Position numbers and translations under genes: made by a program. Below are positions 8,776 to 17,413 of a stretch of DNA of 45,909 nucleotides, piece after piece. Origin of the DNA: Synechococcus sp. CCY 9618 (GTDB taxonomy: Bacteria; Cyanobacteriota; Cyanobacteriia; PCC-6307; Cyanobiaceae). The stretch lies in the NCBI RefSeq assembly GCF_019038415.1, contig NZ_JAFKRG010000042.1, forward strand, positions 1-45,909. The letters are read 5' to 3'. Position 1 is the first letter of the stretch, and every line of letters begins with the position of its first letter. The notes below the pieces were generated by a model. It had not been told where the DNA came from. It saw only the letters and a program-made list of their open reading frames with translations, and ran no database searches.

Positions 8776-11211
8776 TCACTTCACCCAGATCACGCTGCAG
8801 CCCGGACCTCCGTCCCCCTGCTCGGCATCGCTCACCCGCTCCACCCAGGCCAGGCCGGAGAGCCACTCCCGCAGGCCCCGCTTGAGCTTGCCTGTGCCGA
8901 TGCCGTGGATCACCCACACCGGCCCGTTGGCCCCCCGCAGGCGCTCTTCCACCGCGGCCTCGGCCTCGTGCACCCGCAGGCCACGCACGTCCACCGTGTT
9001 GCCCTCGGTGCGCACCTCCGGTCCTCGGCTGCCGGGGGAGCGACGGCTGCGGATGCGCACCTGGGGCGGCGGTTCGGGCAGCGCCGGCTTCTCGCCGTGC
9101 AGGCCCTCAATGGCCGCCAGCTCCACGGTGAGCCGCAGCACGCCGCAGCGCACCGTGAGTTCGCTGCCATCGTCGGCGATGGCCAGCACCTCGGCCGCCT
9201 TGCCCAGGGCCAGCAGGCGGATGCGGTCACCCACCGCGGGGCGCCAGCCGCCATGGTCGCGACGCTCCGCCACCGGCCGATGCTGCCGCTCCAGGCGACG
9301 TAACCGCTGACCCGCCTGCCGGGCCGTCTCTCCCGCGTTGCGGCCACCGGCATGGGCCTCCCGCCCCACCGCCCGCAGCCGGCGGATCAGACGCCTCACC
9401 TCCCCCTGCCCCTCGCGGATCGACACCTCCAGTCGCTGACGCCGCTGCTCCTGCAGCTCCGCGGACTGCTCCTTCTGCTGCGACCAGCGCTGCAGCAGTT
9501 CCTCGTGCAGCAGCTCGGTGCGGGCCAGCAGCGCCGCCGCCGCTTCGGCCGCCTCCTGCTGGCGCTGACGCTCCTGCTCCAGCCCCTCGATCACCCGGTT
9601 CACATCCCCCGCCCCACCGGGCTCCAGCTGGTCGGCGGCCGCCTTCAGCACGCCGGGATCGAGCCCGAGCCGCGACGCGATCGCCAGGGCACTGCTGCGG
9701 CCGGGGATGCCCCACTGCAACCGGTAGGTGGGGGAGAGGGTCTCGACATCGAAGGCCACCGAGGCGTTCTCGAAGCGGGCATCGGCGTACTTGAGCGCCT
9801 TCAGCTCGCCGAAGTGGGTGGTGGCCACGGTGAGCCGGGCCCGATCGGCCAGATGGCGCAGCAGGGCGGCGGCCAGGGCGCTGCCCTCGGTGGGGTCGGT
9901 GCCGGCTCCCACCTCATCCAGCAGCACCAGGGCCGCCGGGGCCGCCCCCTCCGGCAGCGCCTCCCCTTTGGCCAAAGCCTCCAGGATCCGGGCGATGCGG
10001 CGGATGTGGCCGCTGAAGGTGGAGAGGTTCTGCTGCAGCGACTGCTCATCGCCGATGTCGGCCAGCACCTGGCCACACCAGGGCAGCCGGGGGGTACCGC
10101 TGCAGGGCAGGAACAGCCCGGCCCGGGCCATCAGGGCCGCCAGGCCCAGGCTCTTGAGGGTGACGGTCTTGCCGCCGGTGTTGGGGCCGGTGATCGCCAC
10201 CACCCGCAGCTGGGGGCCGACGGTGATGGTCACCGGCACCACGGGGTGGCCCTCCTCGCGCCGTTCCTGCCACAGCAGCAGGGGATGGCGCAGATCCCGC
10301 AGTTCGAAGGGAGCATCGGCGGCCTCCGCCAGTTCGGGACGCACGGCCCCCAGCCACTGGCCGTAGCGGGCCCTGGCCAGACCGGCGTCGAGCTGCACCA
10401 GCACCTGCTGGAGGTGGGCCAGCGCCTCGGCCTCTTGCCCCACCAGGCCACTGAGCTCGCCCAGCAGCCGGCGCTCCAGCTCCCGCTCCTCCCCCTCCGC
10501 CGCACGGATGCGATTGCCCAGGGGGATCACCGCCTGGGGCTCAACGAAGACAGTGCTACCGGAGGCGGAGCTGTCGTGCACCAGGCCGCCCACCTGGCCG
10601 GCGGCGCCGGCCTTCACCGCCAGCACCGGTCGGCCAGCGCGATCGCTGATCACCGTGTCCTGGAGCAGGGGGGCGAAGCGACGCACCAGCTCCTGCAGCC
10701 GCTCCCGCCGCTCGGCCCGCAGACCCTGCAGCTGGCGCCGCACCCCCTCCAGCGGAGGGCTTGCCCGGTCCGCCACCCGGCCGCCCTCCTCGAGGCAGAA
10801 GAGGAGCCGCTGCTCCAGCTCCGGCAGGGTGCGCAGTTCGGCCACCAGGGCACTGGTCACCGGCCGCAGCTCGGGGTCCTCGATCTGGCGCCGCAGCCGC
10901 CGCGCCGCGCCCAGGGTGGAGGCCACGGCCAGCAGCTCCTCCCCTCCGGACCAGCCCCCCTTGGCGCAGAGGACCACGGTGGCCGCGATGTCCTCGGCCC
11001 CCTGCAGGCTCAGCCCGCCGTCGCTGAGTCCATCGAGGGCGAGCAGTTCGGTGGTTTCCTGCAGCAGCCGGCGGCTTTCGGCCGGGAGGTCCGGCAGGGC
11101 CAGGGCGGCGCAGTGGCGTCGGCCGGCGGCGGTGGCGGCAAAGCCGGCCAGGTGCTCGGCCAGCCGCGGCCACTCCAGCAGCTCCAGCGTGTCCTGGCGG
11201 ATGTCGCTCAC
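8776..11211 (-). CDS. mutS2: MutS2 family protein (RqcU-like, Smr domain)
   Basis: An 811-residue protein starting at GTG 11211. It has the MutS core and ATPase domain without the mismatch-recognition domain: Walker A GPNTGGKTVTLKSLG near residue 342, Walker B LVLLDEVGAGTDPTEG, and the STFSGHIRRI segment. A long coiled coil and basic linker follow, and the last 75 residues are an Smr domain (VDVRGLRVHEAEAAV, HGIGTGKLKRGL). MutS2 proteins suppress homologous recombination or split collided ribosomes, depending on species. The start overlaps the upstream glyoxalase-like gene as GTGA, so the two are coupled. Confidence 0.95.
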   Translation of the reverse strand: MSDIRQDTLELLEWPRLAEHLAGFAATAAGRRHCAALALPDLPAESRRLLQETTELLALDGLSDGGLSLQGAEDIAATVVLCAKGGWSGGEELLAVASTLGAARRLRRQIEDPELRPVTSALVAELRTLPELEQRLLFCLEEGGRVADRASPPLEGVRRQLQGLRAERRERLQELVRRFAPLLQDTVISDRAGRPVLAVKAGAAGQVGGLVHDSSASGSTVFVEPQAVIPLGNRIRAAEGEERELERRLLGELSGLVGQEAEALAHLQQVLVQLDAGLARARYGQWLGAVRPELAEAADAPFELRDLRHPLLLWQERREEGHPVVPVTITVGPQLRVVAITGPNTGGKTVTLKSLGLAALMARAGLFLPCSGTPRLPWCGQVLADIGDEQSLQQNLSTFSGHIRRIARILEALAKGEALPEGAAPAALVLLDEVGAGTDPTEGSALAAALLRHLADRARLTVATTHFGELKALKYADARFENASVAFDVETLSPTYRLQWGIPGRSSALAIASRLGLDPGVLKAAADQLEPGGAGDVNRVIEGLEQERQRQQEAAEAAAALLARTELLHEELLQRWSQQKEQSAELQEQRRQRLEVSIREGQGEVRRLIRRLRAVGREAHAGGRNAGETARQAGQRLRRLERQHRPVAERRDHGGWRPAVGDRIRLLALGKAAEVLAIADDGSELTVRCGVLRLTVELAAIEGLHGEKPALPEPPPQVRIRSRRSPGSRGPEVRTEGNTVDVRGLRVHEAEAAVEERLRGANGPVWVIHGIGTGKLKRGLREWLSGLAWVERVSDAEQGDGGPGCSVIWVK

Positions 11212-11618
11212 CCAGCCTGCTTGGCGGCGGGAGCGGGGATGGCGGCGGCGCCCACGTTGGAAGGGATGCCGGTGGCGGGCTCGTAGAGCACCTCCAGCCA
11301 GTTGCCCTCAGGATCCTGGAGGTAGAAGGAGGCGGTGCCGTCGCGGTGGTCGTGGACCGGCCCCACCGGGTGCCCCTGAGCCGCCAGCCGGTCGTGCACC
11401 GCATCCACCTCGGCGCGGTCACTGAAGTGGAAGGCGAAATGGGGGCCTGCGGCCCGGTAGGCGGGGCTGAGCAGGGCGATGCCGTCGCCGTTGTCGGGGG
11501 ACTGCATGTAGGCCCAGTCGTGGGCATCCCAGGTGAGGCGCAGGCCCAGGCCCTCGTAGAAACGCTTGGCGCGCTCCATGTCCTGGACCCGCACCGCCAC
11601 GTGGCCGAGACGCGTCAT
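11208..11618 (-). CDS. Glyoxalase/VOC family protein (GloA-like)
   Basis: A 136-residue protein from the ATG at 11618. It is a two-module VOC fold: RLGHVAVRVQDMERAKRFYEGLGL supplies the first metal His, FAFHFSDRAEVDAVHDRL the middle, and SFYLQDPEGNWLEVLYEP the C-terminal Glu. This pattern fits lactoylglutathione lyase, which converts the methylglyoxal-glutathione adduct to S-lactoylglutathione. The last 20 residues are an Ala/Pro-rich tail that such enzymes do not need. The stop overlaps mutS2. VOC proteins are functionally diverse, so the exact substrate is inferred. Confidence 0.8.
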   Translation of the reverse strand: MTRLGHVAVRVQDMERAKRFYEGLGLRLTWDAHDWAYMQSPDNGDGIALLSPAYRAAGPHFAFHFSDRAEVDAVHDRLAAQGHPVGPVHDHRDGTASFYLQDPEGNWLEVLYEPATGIPSNVGAAAIPAPAAKQAG

Positions 11619-11663
11619 GGGGAGGGGCAACAACTACGGATGCCCCCATTCAAGCGGTGCGGC

Positions 11664-12665
11664 TCAGCCGTCGCGCAGCCAGGCGGCCGCATCACAGGCG
11701 TGGTAGGTGAGGATCAGATCGGCGCCGGCCCGCTTGAAGCACAGGAGGGTTTCCAGCACCACGGCCCGCTCGTCGATCCATCCCCGTTCGGCGGCGGCCT
11801 TCACCATCGCGTACTCACCACTGACGTTGTAGGCGGCGATGGGCAGTTCGCTCTCGCCCCGCAGGCGATGGATCACGTCGAGGTAGGCCAGGCCGGGCTT
11901 CACCATCAGGATGTCGGCCCCTTCCTGCTCGTCGAGCAGGGCTTCGGTGAGGGCTTCACGGCCATTGGCCGGATCCATCTGATAGGTGCTCTTGTTCTTG
12001 GGGATGGGCTTGCTGCTCGCCGCCCGCGGGGCGGAATCGAGCGCCTCGCGGAAGGGTCCGTAGTAGGCGGAGGCGTACTTGGCCGTGTAGCTGATGATCC
12101 CCACATGCTCGAAACCCTCCTCGTCGAGGGCCTCGCGGATGGCGCCCACCCGGCCGTCCATCATGTCGCTGGGGCCGATCAGATCGGCACCGGCCCGGGC
12201 CTGGGCCACCGCCTGACGGCAGAGCAGGCTCACGGTCTCATCGTTGAGCACCACACCCTCCTCGCTGACGATGCCGTCGTGGCCGTCGCAGGAATAGGGA
12301 TCGAGGGCGACGTCGGTCATGATTGCCATCTCCGGGTGCTCCTGTTTGAGGCGGCGGATCGCCCGGGGAATCAGGCCGCCCTCGTTGAAGCACTCGCTGC
12401 CGTCCTCGGTCTTGAGGCCGTCGGCCACCTTGGGGAACAGCACCACACAGCGGATGCCCAGGTCCCAGGCGCGGCCCACCTCCGCCACCAGGCCCTCCAG
12501 GCTCCAGCGCTGGGCGCCGGGCATGGCCCCGATCGGCTCGTTGGAGGCCCCTTCGTGGACGAACAGGGGATAGATGAAGTCGGCGGCGCTGAGCTGGAAT
12601 TCCCGCACCATGGCCCGCAGGGCCGGCGTGCGACGCAGCCGGCGGGGGCGATAGGTGAGCTCCAT
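11664..12665 (-). CDS. hemB: Porphobilinogen synthase (delta-aminolevulinate dehydratase)
   Basis: A 333-residue cytosolic enzyme that condenses two 5-aminolevulinates to porphobilinogen for chlorophyll, haem and bilins. Catalytic lysines are visible at Lys196 (SYTAKYAS) and Lys256 (LMVKPG). The metal site reads VALDPYSCDGHDG (residues 119-131), the aspartate-rich Mg-dependent plant/cyanobacterial type rather than the three-Cys zinc type. The start is ATG 12665. It lies between the dnaJ-type gene and the glyoxalase-like gene, all on the minus strand with gaps of 45-70 bases. Confidence 0.97.
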   Translation of the reverse strand: MELTYRPRRLRRTPALRAMVREFQLSAADFIYPLFVHEGASNEPIGAMPGAQRWSLEGLVAEVGRAWDLGIRCVVLFPKVADGLKTEDGSECFNEGGLIPRAIRRLKQEHPEMAIMTDVALDPYSCDGHDGIVSEEGVVLNDETVSLLCRQAVAQARAGADLIGPSDMMDGRVGAIREALDEEGFEHVGIISYTAKYASAYYGPFREALDSAPRAASSKPIPKNKSTYQMDPANGREALTEALLDEQEGADILMVKPGLAYLDVIHRLRGESELPIAAYNVSGEYAMVKAAAERGWIDERAVVLETLLCFKRAGADLILTYHACDAAAWLRDG

Positions 12666-12732
12666 GGACCCGATCTGACTGGGCGGATCCTACGGAAAGC
12701 CCTTCCGGCGCCTGAAGGCCGCAGGGGCGGGC

Positions 12733-13704
12733 TCAGAGGGTGGCGGCGCTGATCCACTCCTGGCGGGGATCGACGCTGCGGATCTGACGCAACTGCTCCA
12801 GCAGGGCCCGCTCCTGAGGGCTGAGGCTCTCGGGCAGTTTGAGGGTGGGTGTGAACAGCAGATCCCCCCTTCCCTCCTTCACCGGCCAGCCCTTGCCCTT
12901 GAGCCGCAGGCTGCGGCCGAGGGTCATGCCGGGGGGCACCTGGATGGTGGCCTCGCCATCGGGGGTGGCCACCCGCACCTCACCGCCGAGGGCGAGCTCG
13001 TCGAGGCTGAGGGGGAGTTCGGCCCGCAGCTGGTCGCCATCGAGGCGCCAGACCGGATGGGGCTGGAGCTTGAGGGTCAGATAGAGATCGCCGCGGCGGC
13101 CGGTGCCGGGCTGGAGGTTGCCCTTGCCCTTGAGCCGCAGGCGGCTGCCGTCCTTCACCCCGGCAGGAATGCGCACCTGCACCCGCTCCTCGTTGACCGC
13201 CAGGGTGCGCTCACAGCCCCGGAAGGCATCGGCCACCGGCAGGCTGATGGTGGCTTCGGCATCCAGATCCACCGTTGCGGGCCGGGCTCCCGGCGTTCCG
13301 GCGAAGCCGGAGGAGAAGCCACCGGGAAAGCCGCTGCCGAAACCGAAGCCACCGGGAGCCCCGGCGGCGGCGCCACCGCCGAAACGGCCCAGCAGGTCGT
13401 TGATGAAGTCGTCGAAGTTGCCGTAGCGGCCGAAATCGACGTCAACACCGGGAGCGCCCCCGCCACCGGCCTGGTTCCAGTACTGGCCGAACTGCTCGTA
13501 GCGACGGCGCTTCTCGGGATCGGAAAGGACCTCGTAGGCCTCGCTGACCTCCTTGAAGCGGGCCTCGGCGGAAGCATCGCCGGGGTTCACATCCGGGTGG
13601 TGCTGACGGGCCAGCTTGCGGAAGGCGCGCTTGATCCCTTCAGCGTCGGTGCCCCGCTCGACACCGAGGACCTTGAAATAATCGCGATAGCCGTTCACGC
13701 TCAT
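12733..13704 (-). CDS. DnaJ-class co-chaperone (no zinc finger)
   Basis: A 323-residue protein starting at ATG 13704. The J domain (residues about 7-72) has the HPD motif in QHHPDVNPG and ends at EQFG. A Gly/Phe-rich linker follows (GGGAPGVDVDFG, then GAPGGFGFGSGFPGGFSSGF). The C-terminal half holds the two substrate-binding beta domains, with VRIPAGVKDGSRLRLKGKGN and IQVPPGMTLGRSLRLKGKG. The CxxCxGxG zinc repeats are absent, so it is a class B J protein like CbpA or cyanobacterial DnaJ2. It stimulates DnaK. It is divergent from the thioredoxin-like gene. Confidence 0.92.
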   Translation of the reverse strand: MSVNGYRDYFKVLGVERGTDAEGIKRAFRKLARQHHPDVNPGDASAEARFKEVSEAYEVLSDPEKRRRYEQFGQYWNQAGGGGAPGVDVDFGRYGNFDDFINDLLGRFGGGAAAGAPGGFGFGSGFPGGFSSGFAGTPGARPATVDLDAEATISLPVADAFRGCERTLAVNEERVQVRIPAGVKDGSRLRLKGKGNLQPGTGRRGDLYLTLKLQPHPVWRLDGDQLRAELPLSLDELALGGEVRVATPDGEATIQVPPGMTLGRSLRLKGKGWPVKEGRGDLLFTPTLKLPESLSPQERALLEQLRQIRSVDPRQEWISAATL

Positions 13705-13851
13705 TTCGTCACGCTCATCTCGCCAGGGCAGCCTTCCCACATGTCCAGGGAATTGTCCCAGCCCCGATGCGGAATTCACAGTGGCGGGCAGGGCGGAAGC
13801 CCGTACGAGCCGCTCGGGCCGGCCTACATTTCAATCGTTGCCCGCCTGTCG

Positions 13852-14331
13852 ATGCCCCCGTCGTCTCTGCCCACACCGCCGGCCGTCGGCCCCTCGGGAC
13901 TGCGCCGGCTCCTGATCGCGGCCGGGGTGCCCGCCCTGCTCGGTGGGGCGCTGACCCTGGCGGCACCGGCCCAGGCCTCACCTCCCGGCGGTTCCACCAC
14001 CGCCACCCTCGGGGAAGCCCTGGCTCCGTCCGGCCAGGATCAGATCCAGCTGACCGAACACCTGCGACGTATCGGTGCCCTCTTCTACGGCGCCTGGTGG
14101 TGTCCGGCCTGCTTTCGCCAGAAGAACCTCTTCGGTCAGCAGGCCGGTGATCGTCTGCCCTACGTGGAATGCGACAAGACCGACCAGGGGCGGGAACGCT
14201 GCCAGGCGGCCGGCATCGCCGCCTATCCAACCTGGGTGCTGGGAGAGCGGCGACTGGAAGGGGTTCAGAGCCTCGATGCACTGAAGCGCTGGAGCGGCTT
14301 CTCCCCCACGTCCACCAGCGTCAGCCCCTGA
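13852..14331 (+). CDS. Exported thioredoxin-fold protein with CPAC motif
   Basis: A 159-residue protein taken from ATG 13852. An N-terminal hydrophobic stretch (LLIAAGVPALLGGALTLAAP, then AQA) is a signal peptide or anchor. The mature part contains ALFYGAWWCPACFRQK with the dithiol CPAC, then PYVECDKTD and AAYPTWVLGERRLEGVQSLD with the cis-Pro (YPTW). This is the pattern of the thioredoxin domain fused to, or paired with, cyanobacterial VKOR disulfide-forming enzymes. A role in oxidative folding in the periplasm or thylakoid lumen is inferred; no VKOR gene is adjacent. Confidence 0.82.
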   Translation: MPPSSLPTPPAVGPSGLRRLLIAAGVPALLGGALTLAAPAQASPPGGSTTATLGEALAPSGQDQIQLTEHLRRIGALFYGAWWCPACFRQKNLFGQQAGDRLPYVECDKTDQGRERCQAAGIAAYPTWVLGERRLEGVQSLDALKRWSGFSPTSTSVSP

Positions 14332-14503
14332 TGCCCAGCCGGCTGGCATCAACCCCTGTGATCGACCCCATGGCAAGCGGCTGCACGACGCAAGAAGCGT
14401 GCGGAACGGTTTCTGGACGACCCGGCCGATTTTGGTAGAGTCCGGGAACTACTTCCCCAGAACACTGGAACCTTCCTGGAGTCAATCTTCCCGCTCAAGG
14501 GAC

Positions 14504-14848
14504 ATGCAGGAATCACGAATTCCTCGACGCGAACCCAGATTTTCAGCGCCTTTTTTTCAAATCCTCATCAAAGTCGAAGTCTATTATCCGGACCATTGCT
14601 ATCCAGGTCACATCTGGGATGTCAGCCATTCCGGAGCCTGCATTCGCAGTTTCCAGAAGGTACCCATCGGTTTTCCATCCCAGATCCGCATTCGCGATCC
14701 CGGCGACGTCGAGGTCATCGAAACCAGCGGCGAACTGATCTGGGTCAATCAGCTGAGAGGAGCCCATTACTCCGGAGTGAAATTCGATGAGTCATTCGAT
14801 ATCACCAAGACATTTCTCCGACTGCTGATCAAATCGGAGCAATTCTGA
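14504..14848 (+). CDS. PilZ-domain protein (putative c-di-GMP receptor)
   Basis: A 114-residue single-domain protein; the start is taken at ATG 14504, just before the PilZ motif. RREPRF supplies the RxxxR arm and WDVSHSGACI the [D/N]xSxxG box, the two parts of the c-di-GMP site, about 35 residues apart as expected. It is a stand-alone receptor, so the target is unknown (motility, exopolysaccharide or cell adhesion in other bacteria). GC content is visibly lower than in neighbours. A weak promoter is possible at 14413-14441 (CTGGAC, 17-base spacer, TAGAGT). Confidence 0.82.
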   Translation: MQESRIPRREPRFSAPFFQILIKVEVYYPDHCYPGHIWDVSHSGACIRSFQKVPIGFPSQIRIRDPGDVEVIETSGELIWVNQLRGAHYSGVKFDESFDITKTFLRLLIKSEQF

Positions 14849-15180
14849 AGCTGCGAGAGAATTAGCCTGAAGGACTTCGGCCGCGGCCAGAGCCACGGCA
14901 CAGGGCCGGCCACACCGACGGATGGTCGTAGAAGCAGGCCAGGGCGGATGTGCTGACCGTGGCAGGGGAAGAGGTGGCTCCGGTCCCGGTGCACAAGACC
15001 TCAGTGGCCCGACCTGACCACGCGATGGAGACGGTAGTGATGACAACAGGCCCACCACCGGAGGCCTGTGAGCTGATGGAGATCGCCTTGTGCAAGGCGA
15101 CCTGGCCGAGGGTCGTGAGAAGCACCTCTCAGGGTTCTCTACAGAATTTGTCCCGACGCTCATCACCCGTCCTCTCCGGG
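14849..15180. other. Gene-poor interval between PilZ gene and ssrA
   Basis: About 330 bases without a supported gene. The only notable content is a short minus-strand open frame (14862-15125) of low complexity that I could not support, and an inverted repeat CACCCG-TCCTCTC-CGGGTG at 15165-15183 near the expected 3' end of the tmRNA coding piece. The hairpin has no T-tract on either strand. Confidence 0.5.
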
Positions 15181-15214
15181 TGTGACGGTGCCTTCCTCAC
15201 GGCAGGCGTTCCTG

Positions 15215-15436
15215 CGTCATCCCGGTGGGAAGCTGCAATGGAGAAGGGCCCTTCCAGGCCCCATGGGTCATTTGGGTGACAAGGCTGACCTCACCCCGTC
15301 TCCGTTAAGAGTGTCAGGCAGCCACAGGGGCGGCTTGACGGGAGAAACGAACGATGTTGTTCGCTGTTACGGGTTTGCTCTCACCGAGCAGGCTTCAGTC
15401 ACCCTCCTCATGCCCCGTCGAAACCATTGCAGCCCC
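15215..15436 (-). ncRNA. ssrA: Permuted tmRNA, coding (tag) piece
   Basis: On the minus strand the RNA begins GGGGCTGCAATGGTTTCGAC at 15436, the canonical tmRNA 5' end. The tag frame runs from 15364 to 15314: resume codon GCG, then ANNIVRFSRQAAPVAA and TGA. This is the tag known from marine Synechococcus and ends in the hydrophobic protease signal. The first seven bases GGGGCTG pair with CAGCTCC of the acceptor piece, which lies upstream in the transcript, so the gene is circularly permuted. The 3' end is not defined by sequence; 15215 is an estimate. tmRNA with SmpB rescues stalled ribosomes. Confidence 0.93.
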
Positions 15437-15475
15437 GGGAAACCGATCCGGCGGGAGGCCGGTGGTCGGGGGGAA

Positions 15476-15545
15476 TGGAGCTGAGCGGAATCGAACCGCT
15501 GTCCGAAACACTGGTGTGGATCACCTAGTCCGCCCTAAGACGGAC
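15476..15545 (-). ncRNA. ssrA: Permuted tmRNA, acceptor piece
   Basis: The minus strand reads AGCGGTTCGATTCCGCT (T arm) and then CAGCTCC plus discriminator A, ending at 15476. CCA is not encoded; TTCC follows, so CCA must be added after processing. This 3' half of tmRNA comes before the 5' half in the transcript, separated by an intervening segment of 39 bases (15437-15475) that must be removed to give a two-piece RNA. The 5' end near 15545 is estimated. Its upstream side faces the divergent methyltransferase gene at 15599. Confidence 0.9.
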
Positions 15546-15598
15546 CTGTTCATCATCCCACCTCTCTGCCGCCGCCGGACCGAACTCCGCAGGGGGGC

Positions 15599-16813
15599 AT
15601 GGCCGAACCGAGCCTCGCCACCCAGCAGCATGGGCTGATGGCCAGCCCTTCCTCCTTCGATGTCATCGCCGTGGTGCCCCCGGGCCTGGAGGAGCCTGCG
15701 GCTGCCGAGCTGGCGGCCCTCGGGGCCGGCGAGGTGCGGCCCCTCCGGCGCGCCGTGGCCCTGCGGGCCGATGCGGCCACCTTCTACCGGCTGCATCTGC
15801 AGGCGCGACTGCACTTCCGCTTCCTGCGGCAGCTGGCCCGCTTTCCCTGCCGCGGCCGCGAGGAGCTCTACGACGGCGTGCAGCGGGCCGCCGACTGGGA
15901 ACACTGGCTGCCGCCGGAGCTGAGCTTCCGGGTGGAGGCCAGCGGCAGCCTGCCCGGTCTCAACCACAGCCACTACAGCGCCCTGCAGGTGAAGAACGCC
16001 CTGGTGGACCTGCAGCGGCACCTCTGGGGCGCCCGCTCCTCGGTGGATCTGGACGATGCCGACGTGGTGCTGCACCTGCACCTCAGCCCGGGGAGGCCCG
16101 GTGGCGCCGGCCCCGAGGCGGTGCTGAGCCTGGATGGGGGCGGCGCCAGCCTGCACCGCCGCGGCTACCGGGCCGCCATGGGTCTGGCCCCGCTCAAGGA
16201 GAACCTGGCCGCCGGCCTGATCGCCCACACCGGCTGGGACGGGCGGGTGCCGCTGGCCGATCCCCTCTGCGGCTCCGGCACCCTGCTGATCGAGGCCGCC
16301 TGCAGGGCCCTGGGCCGGGCCCCCGGCCTGGAGCGGGACTTCAGCCTGCAGCGTTGGCCCGATTTCGATGCCGCCCAGTGGAAGCAGGAGCGGGCCGCCG
16401 CCGCCGCCCTGGCACGCAGCACCCTGCCGGACGGCGCCCCCCTGGCGGCGATCGTGGGGATGGAGCGGGATCCGGCCGTGCTGGCCATGGCCCGCAGCAA
16501 CGCGTCCGCCGCCGGCGTGGACAGCTGGATCTCGCTGCAGGGGGGGGACTGCCGCGATTTCCAGCCCCCACCCGGGCCGGGCATCCTGGTGTGCAACCCG
16601 CCCTATGGCGACCGGCTCGGCGCCGGCGACGACCTCGAGGCCCTCTACGCCGATCTGGGCCGGATGCTGAAGGAGCGCTGCGGCGGCTGGACCCTGTGGC
16701 TGCTGAGCGGCAACCCCGCCCTCACCGGGGCCCTGCGCATGAAGGCCAGCCGCCGGGTGCCGGTGAGCAACGGCGGCATCGACTGCCGCTGGCTCCGCTA
16801 TGAGATCCGCTGA
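15599..16813 (+). CDS. RlmL/Trm14-like RNA (guanine-N2) methyltransferase
   Basis: A 404-residue protein (an ATG 13 codons in is an alternative start). The N-terminal part (about 20-150) is a ferredoxin-like/THUMP RNA-binding module. The Rossmann methyltransferase domain follows: YRAAMGLAPLKENLAAGL, the SAM motif DPLCGSGTLLIEAA, motif GMERDPAVLAMARSNA, and the catalytic NPPYGDR near residue 331, diagnostic for N2-guanine or N6-adenine methylation of RNA. It resembles the N-terminal half of E. coli RlmL, which modifies 23S G2445. The exact target base is inferred. It is divergent from ssrA. Confidence 0.87.
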   Translation: MAEPSLATQQHGLMASPSSFDVIAVVPPGLEEPAAAELAALGAGEVRPLRRAVALRADAATFYRLHLQARLHFRFLRQLARFPCRGREELYDGVQRAADWEHWLPPELSFRVEASGSLPGLNHSHYSALQVKNALVDLQRHLWGARSSVDLDDADVVLHLHLSPGRPGGAGPEAVLSLDGGGASLHRRGYRAAMGLAPLKENLAAGLIAHTGWDGRVPLADPLCGSGTLLIEAACRALGRAPGLERDFSLQRWPDFDAAQWKQERAAAAALARSTLPDGAPLAAIVGMERDPAVLAMARSNASAAGVDSWISLQGGDCRDFQPPPGPGILVCNPPYGDRLGAGDDLEALYADLGRMLKERCGGWTLWLLSGNPALTGALRMKASRRVPVSNGGIDCRWLRYEIR

Positions 16814-16882
16814 GACCGGTCGTCGCTCCCAGGAAAATGCCCCGGCCGGAGCCAGGGCGAACATGCCTGAGCTGGTCGGGAA

Positions 16883-17113
16883 TCAGTTGGTGGGATCGCT
16901 CCACTCGACGTGGCACCGGAAGTGCGTCTCGGGGCCGAAGGACGTGCAGTCCTTACGGGTGACCACGGCACTATCCGGAACGTCCGAGAGTGTGCGTTCC
17001 AGGGCCAGCTGTTCATTGACCGCTTCATTCGTGGCACTGCCAGCCAGTGCTGGAGCCGCGGCAAGGCCGATCATGAAGGGGATCGCAAGGGCGGCTTTGA
17101 GGCGTGAAGTCAT
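16883..17113 (-). CDS. Small exported two-cysteine protein, copy A
   Basis: A 76-residue protein from ATG 17113. Residues 1-24 are a signal peptide (MTSRLKAALAIPFMIGLAAA, then PALA). The mature part of about 50 residues carries DCTSFGPETHFRCHVEWSDP at its end, with two cysteines that could form a disulfide. A second gene 300 bases away (17414-17617) has nearly the same C-terminus, so this is a duplicated family. I do not recognise it. Export is clear; function is unknown. Confidence 0.65.
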   Translation of the reverse strand: MTSRLKAALAIPFMIGLAAAPALAGSATNEAVNEQLALERTLSDVPDSAVVTRKDCTSFGPETHFRCHVEWSDPTN

Positions 17114-17413
17114 GGGAGGTCTCCCAGGGGTTTGTATCCATTAGTACAGCCGGAACTGCCGATCGGTTTGACCTGAGCGCCCTTGTTCATCGGACCATGC
17201 AGACGTGCATCATTCCTGCTGAGTGGTGATGCGGAGTGCTGCGGCTGCCGCTGACGAAGGGCAGTGAATCCAGCCCGTGAACCCAGGGCGCGGGAATGGA
17301 TCGGTCAGCGCACTCGTGCTGGGAGGGGAGTGCACTGGTGAGGCAGGCAGCGGGACAGGAAAGGGGTTCGGTCCGATGGCATCGCTTGCCTGGATTGGCT
17401 GCCGCGATCTGGA
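17114..17413. other. Interval between the two small exported genes
   Basis: About 300 bases upstream of copy A. It presumably contains that gene's promoter and leader; I see no gene, RNA or clear repeat in it. Confidence 0.4.

Noticed and set aside
9352-11286. A 644-codon frame antisense to mutS2
   Set aside because: Low-complexity shadow; mutS2 on the other strand is unambiguous.
14862-15125. An 87-codon minus-strand frame (MLLTTLGQVALHKAISISSQ onward)
   Set aside because: No recognisable motif, low complexity at both ends, and located in an interval likely tied to the tmRNA 3' flank. Not excluded, but unsupported.
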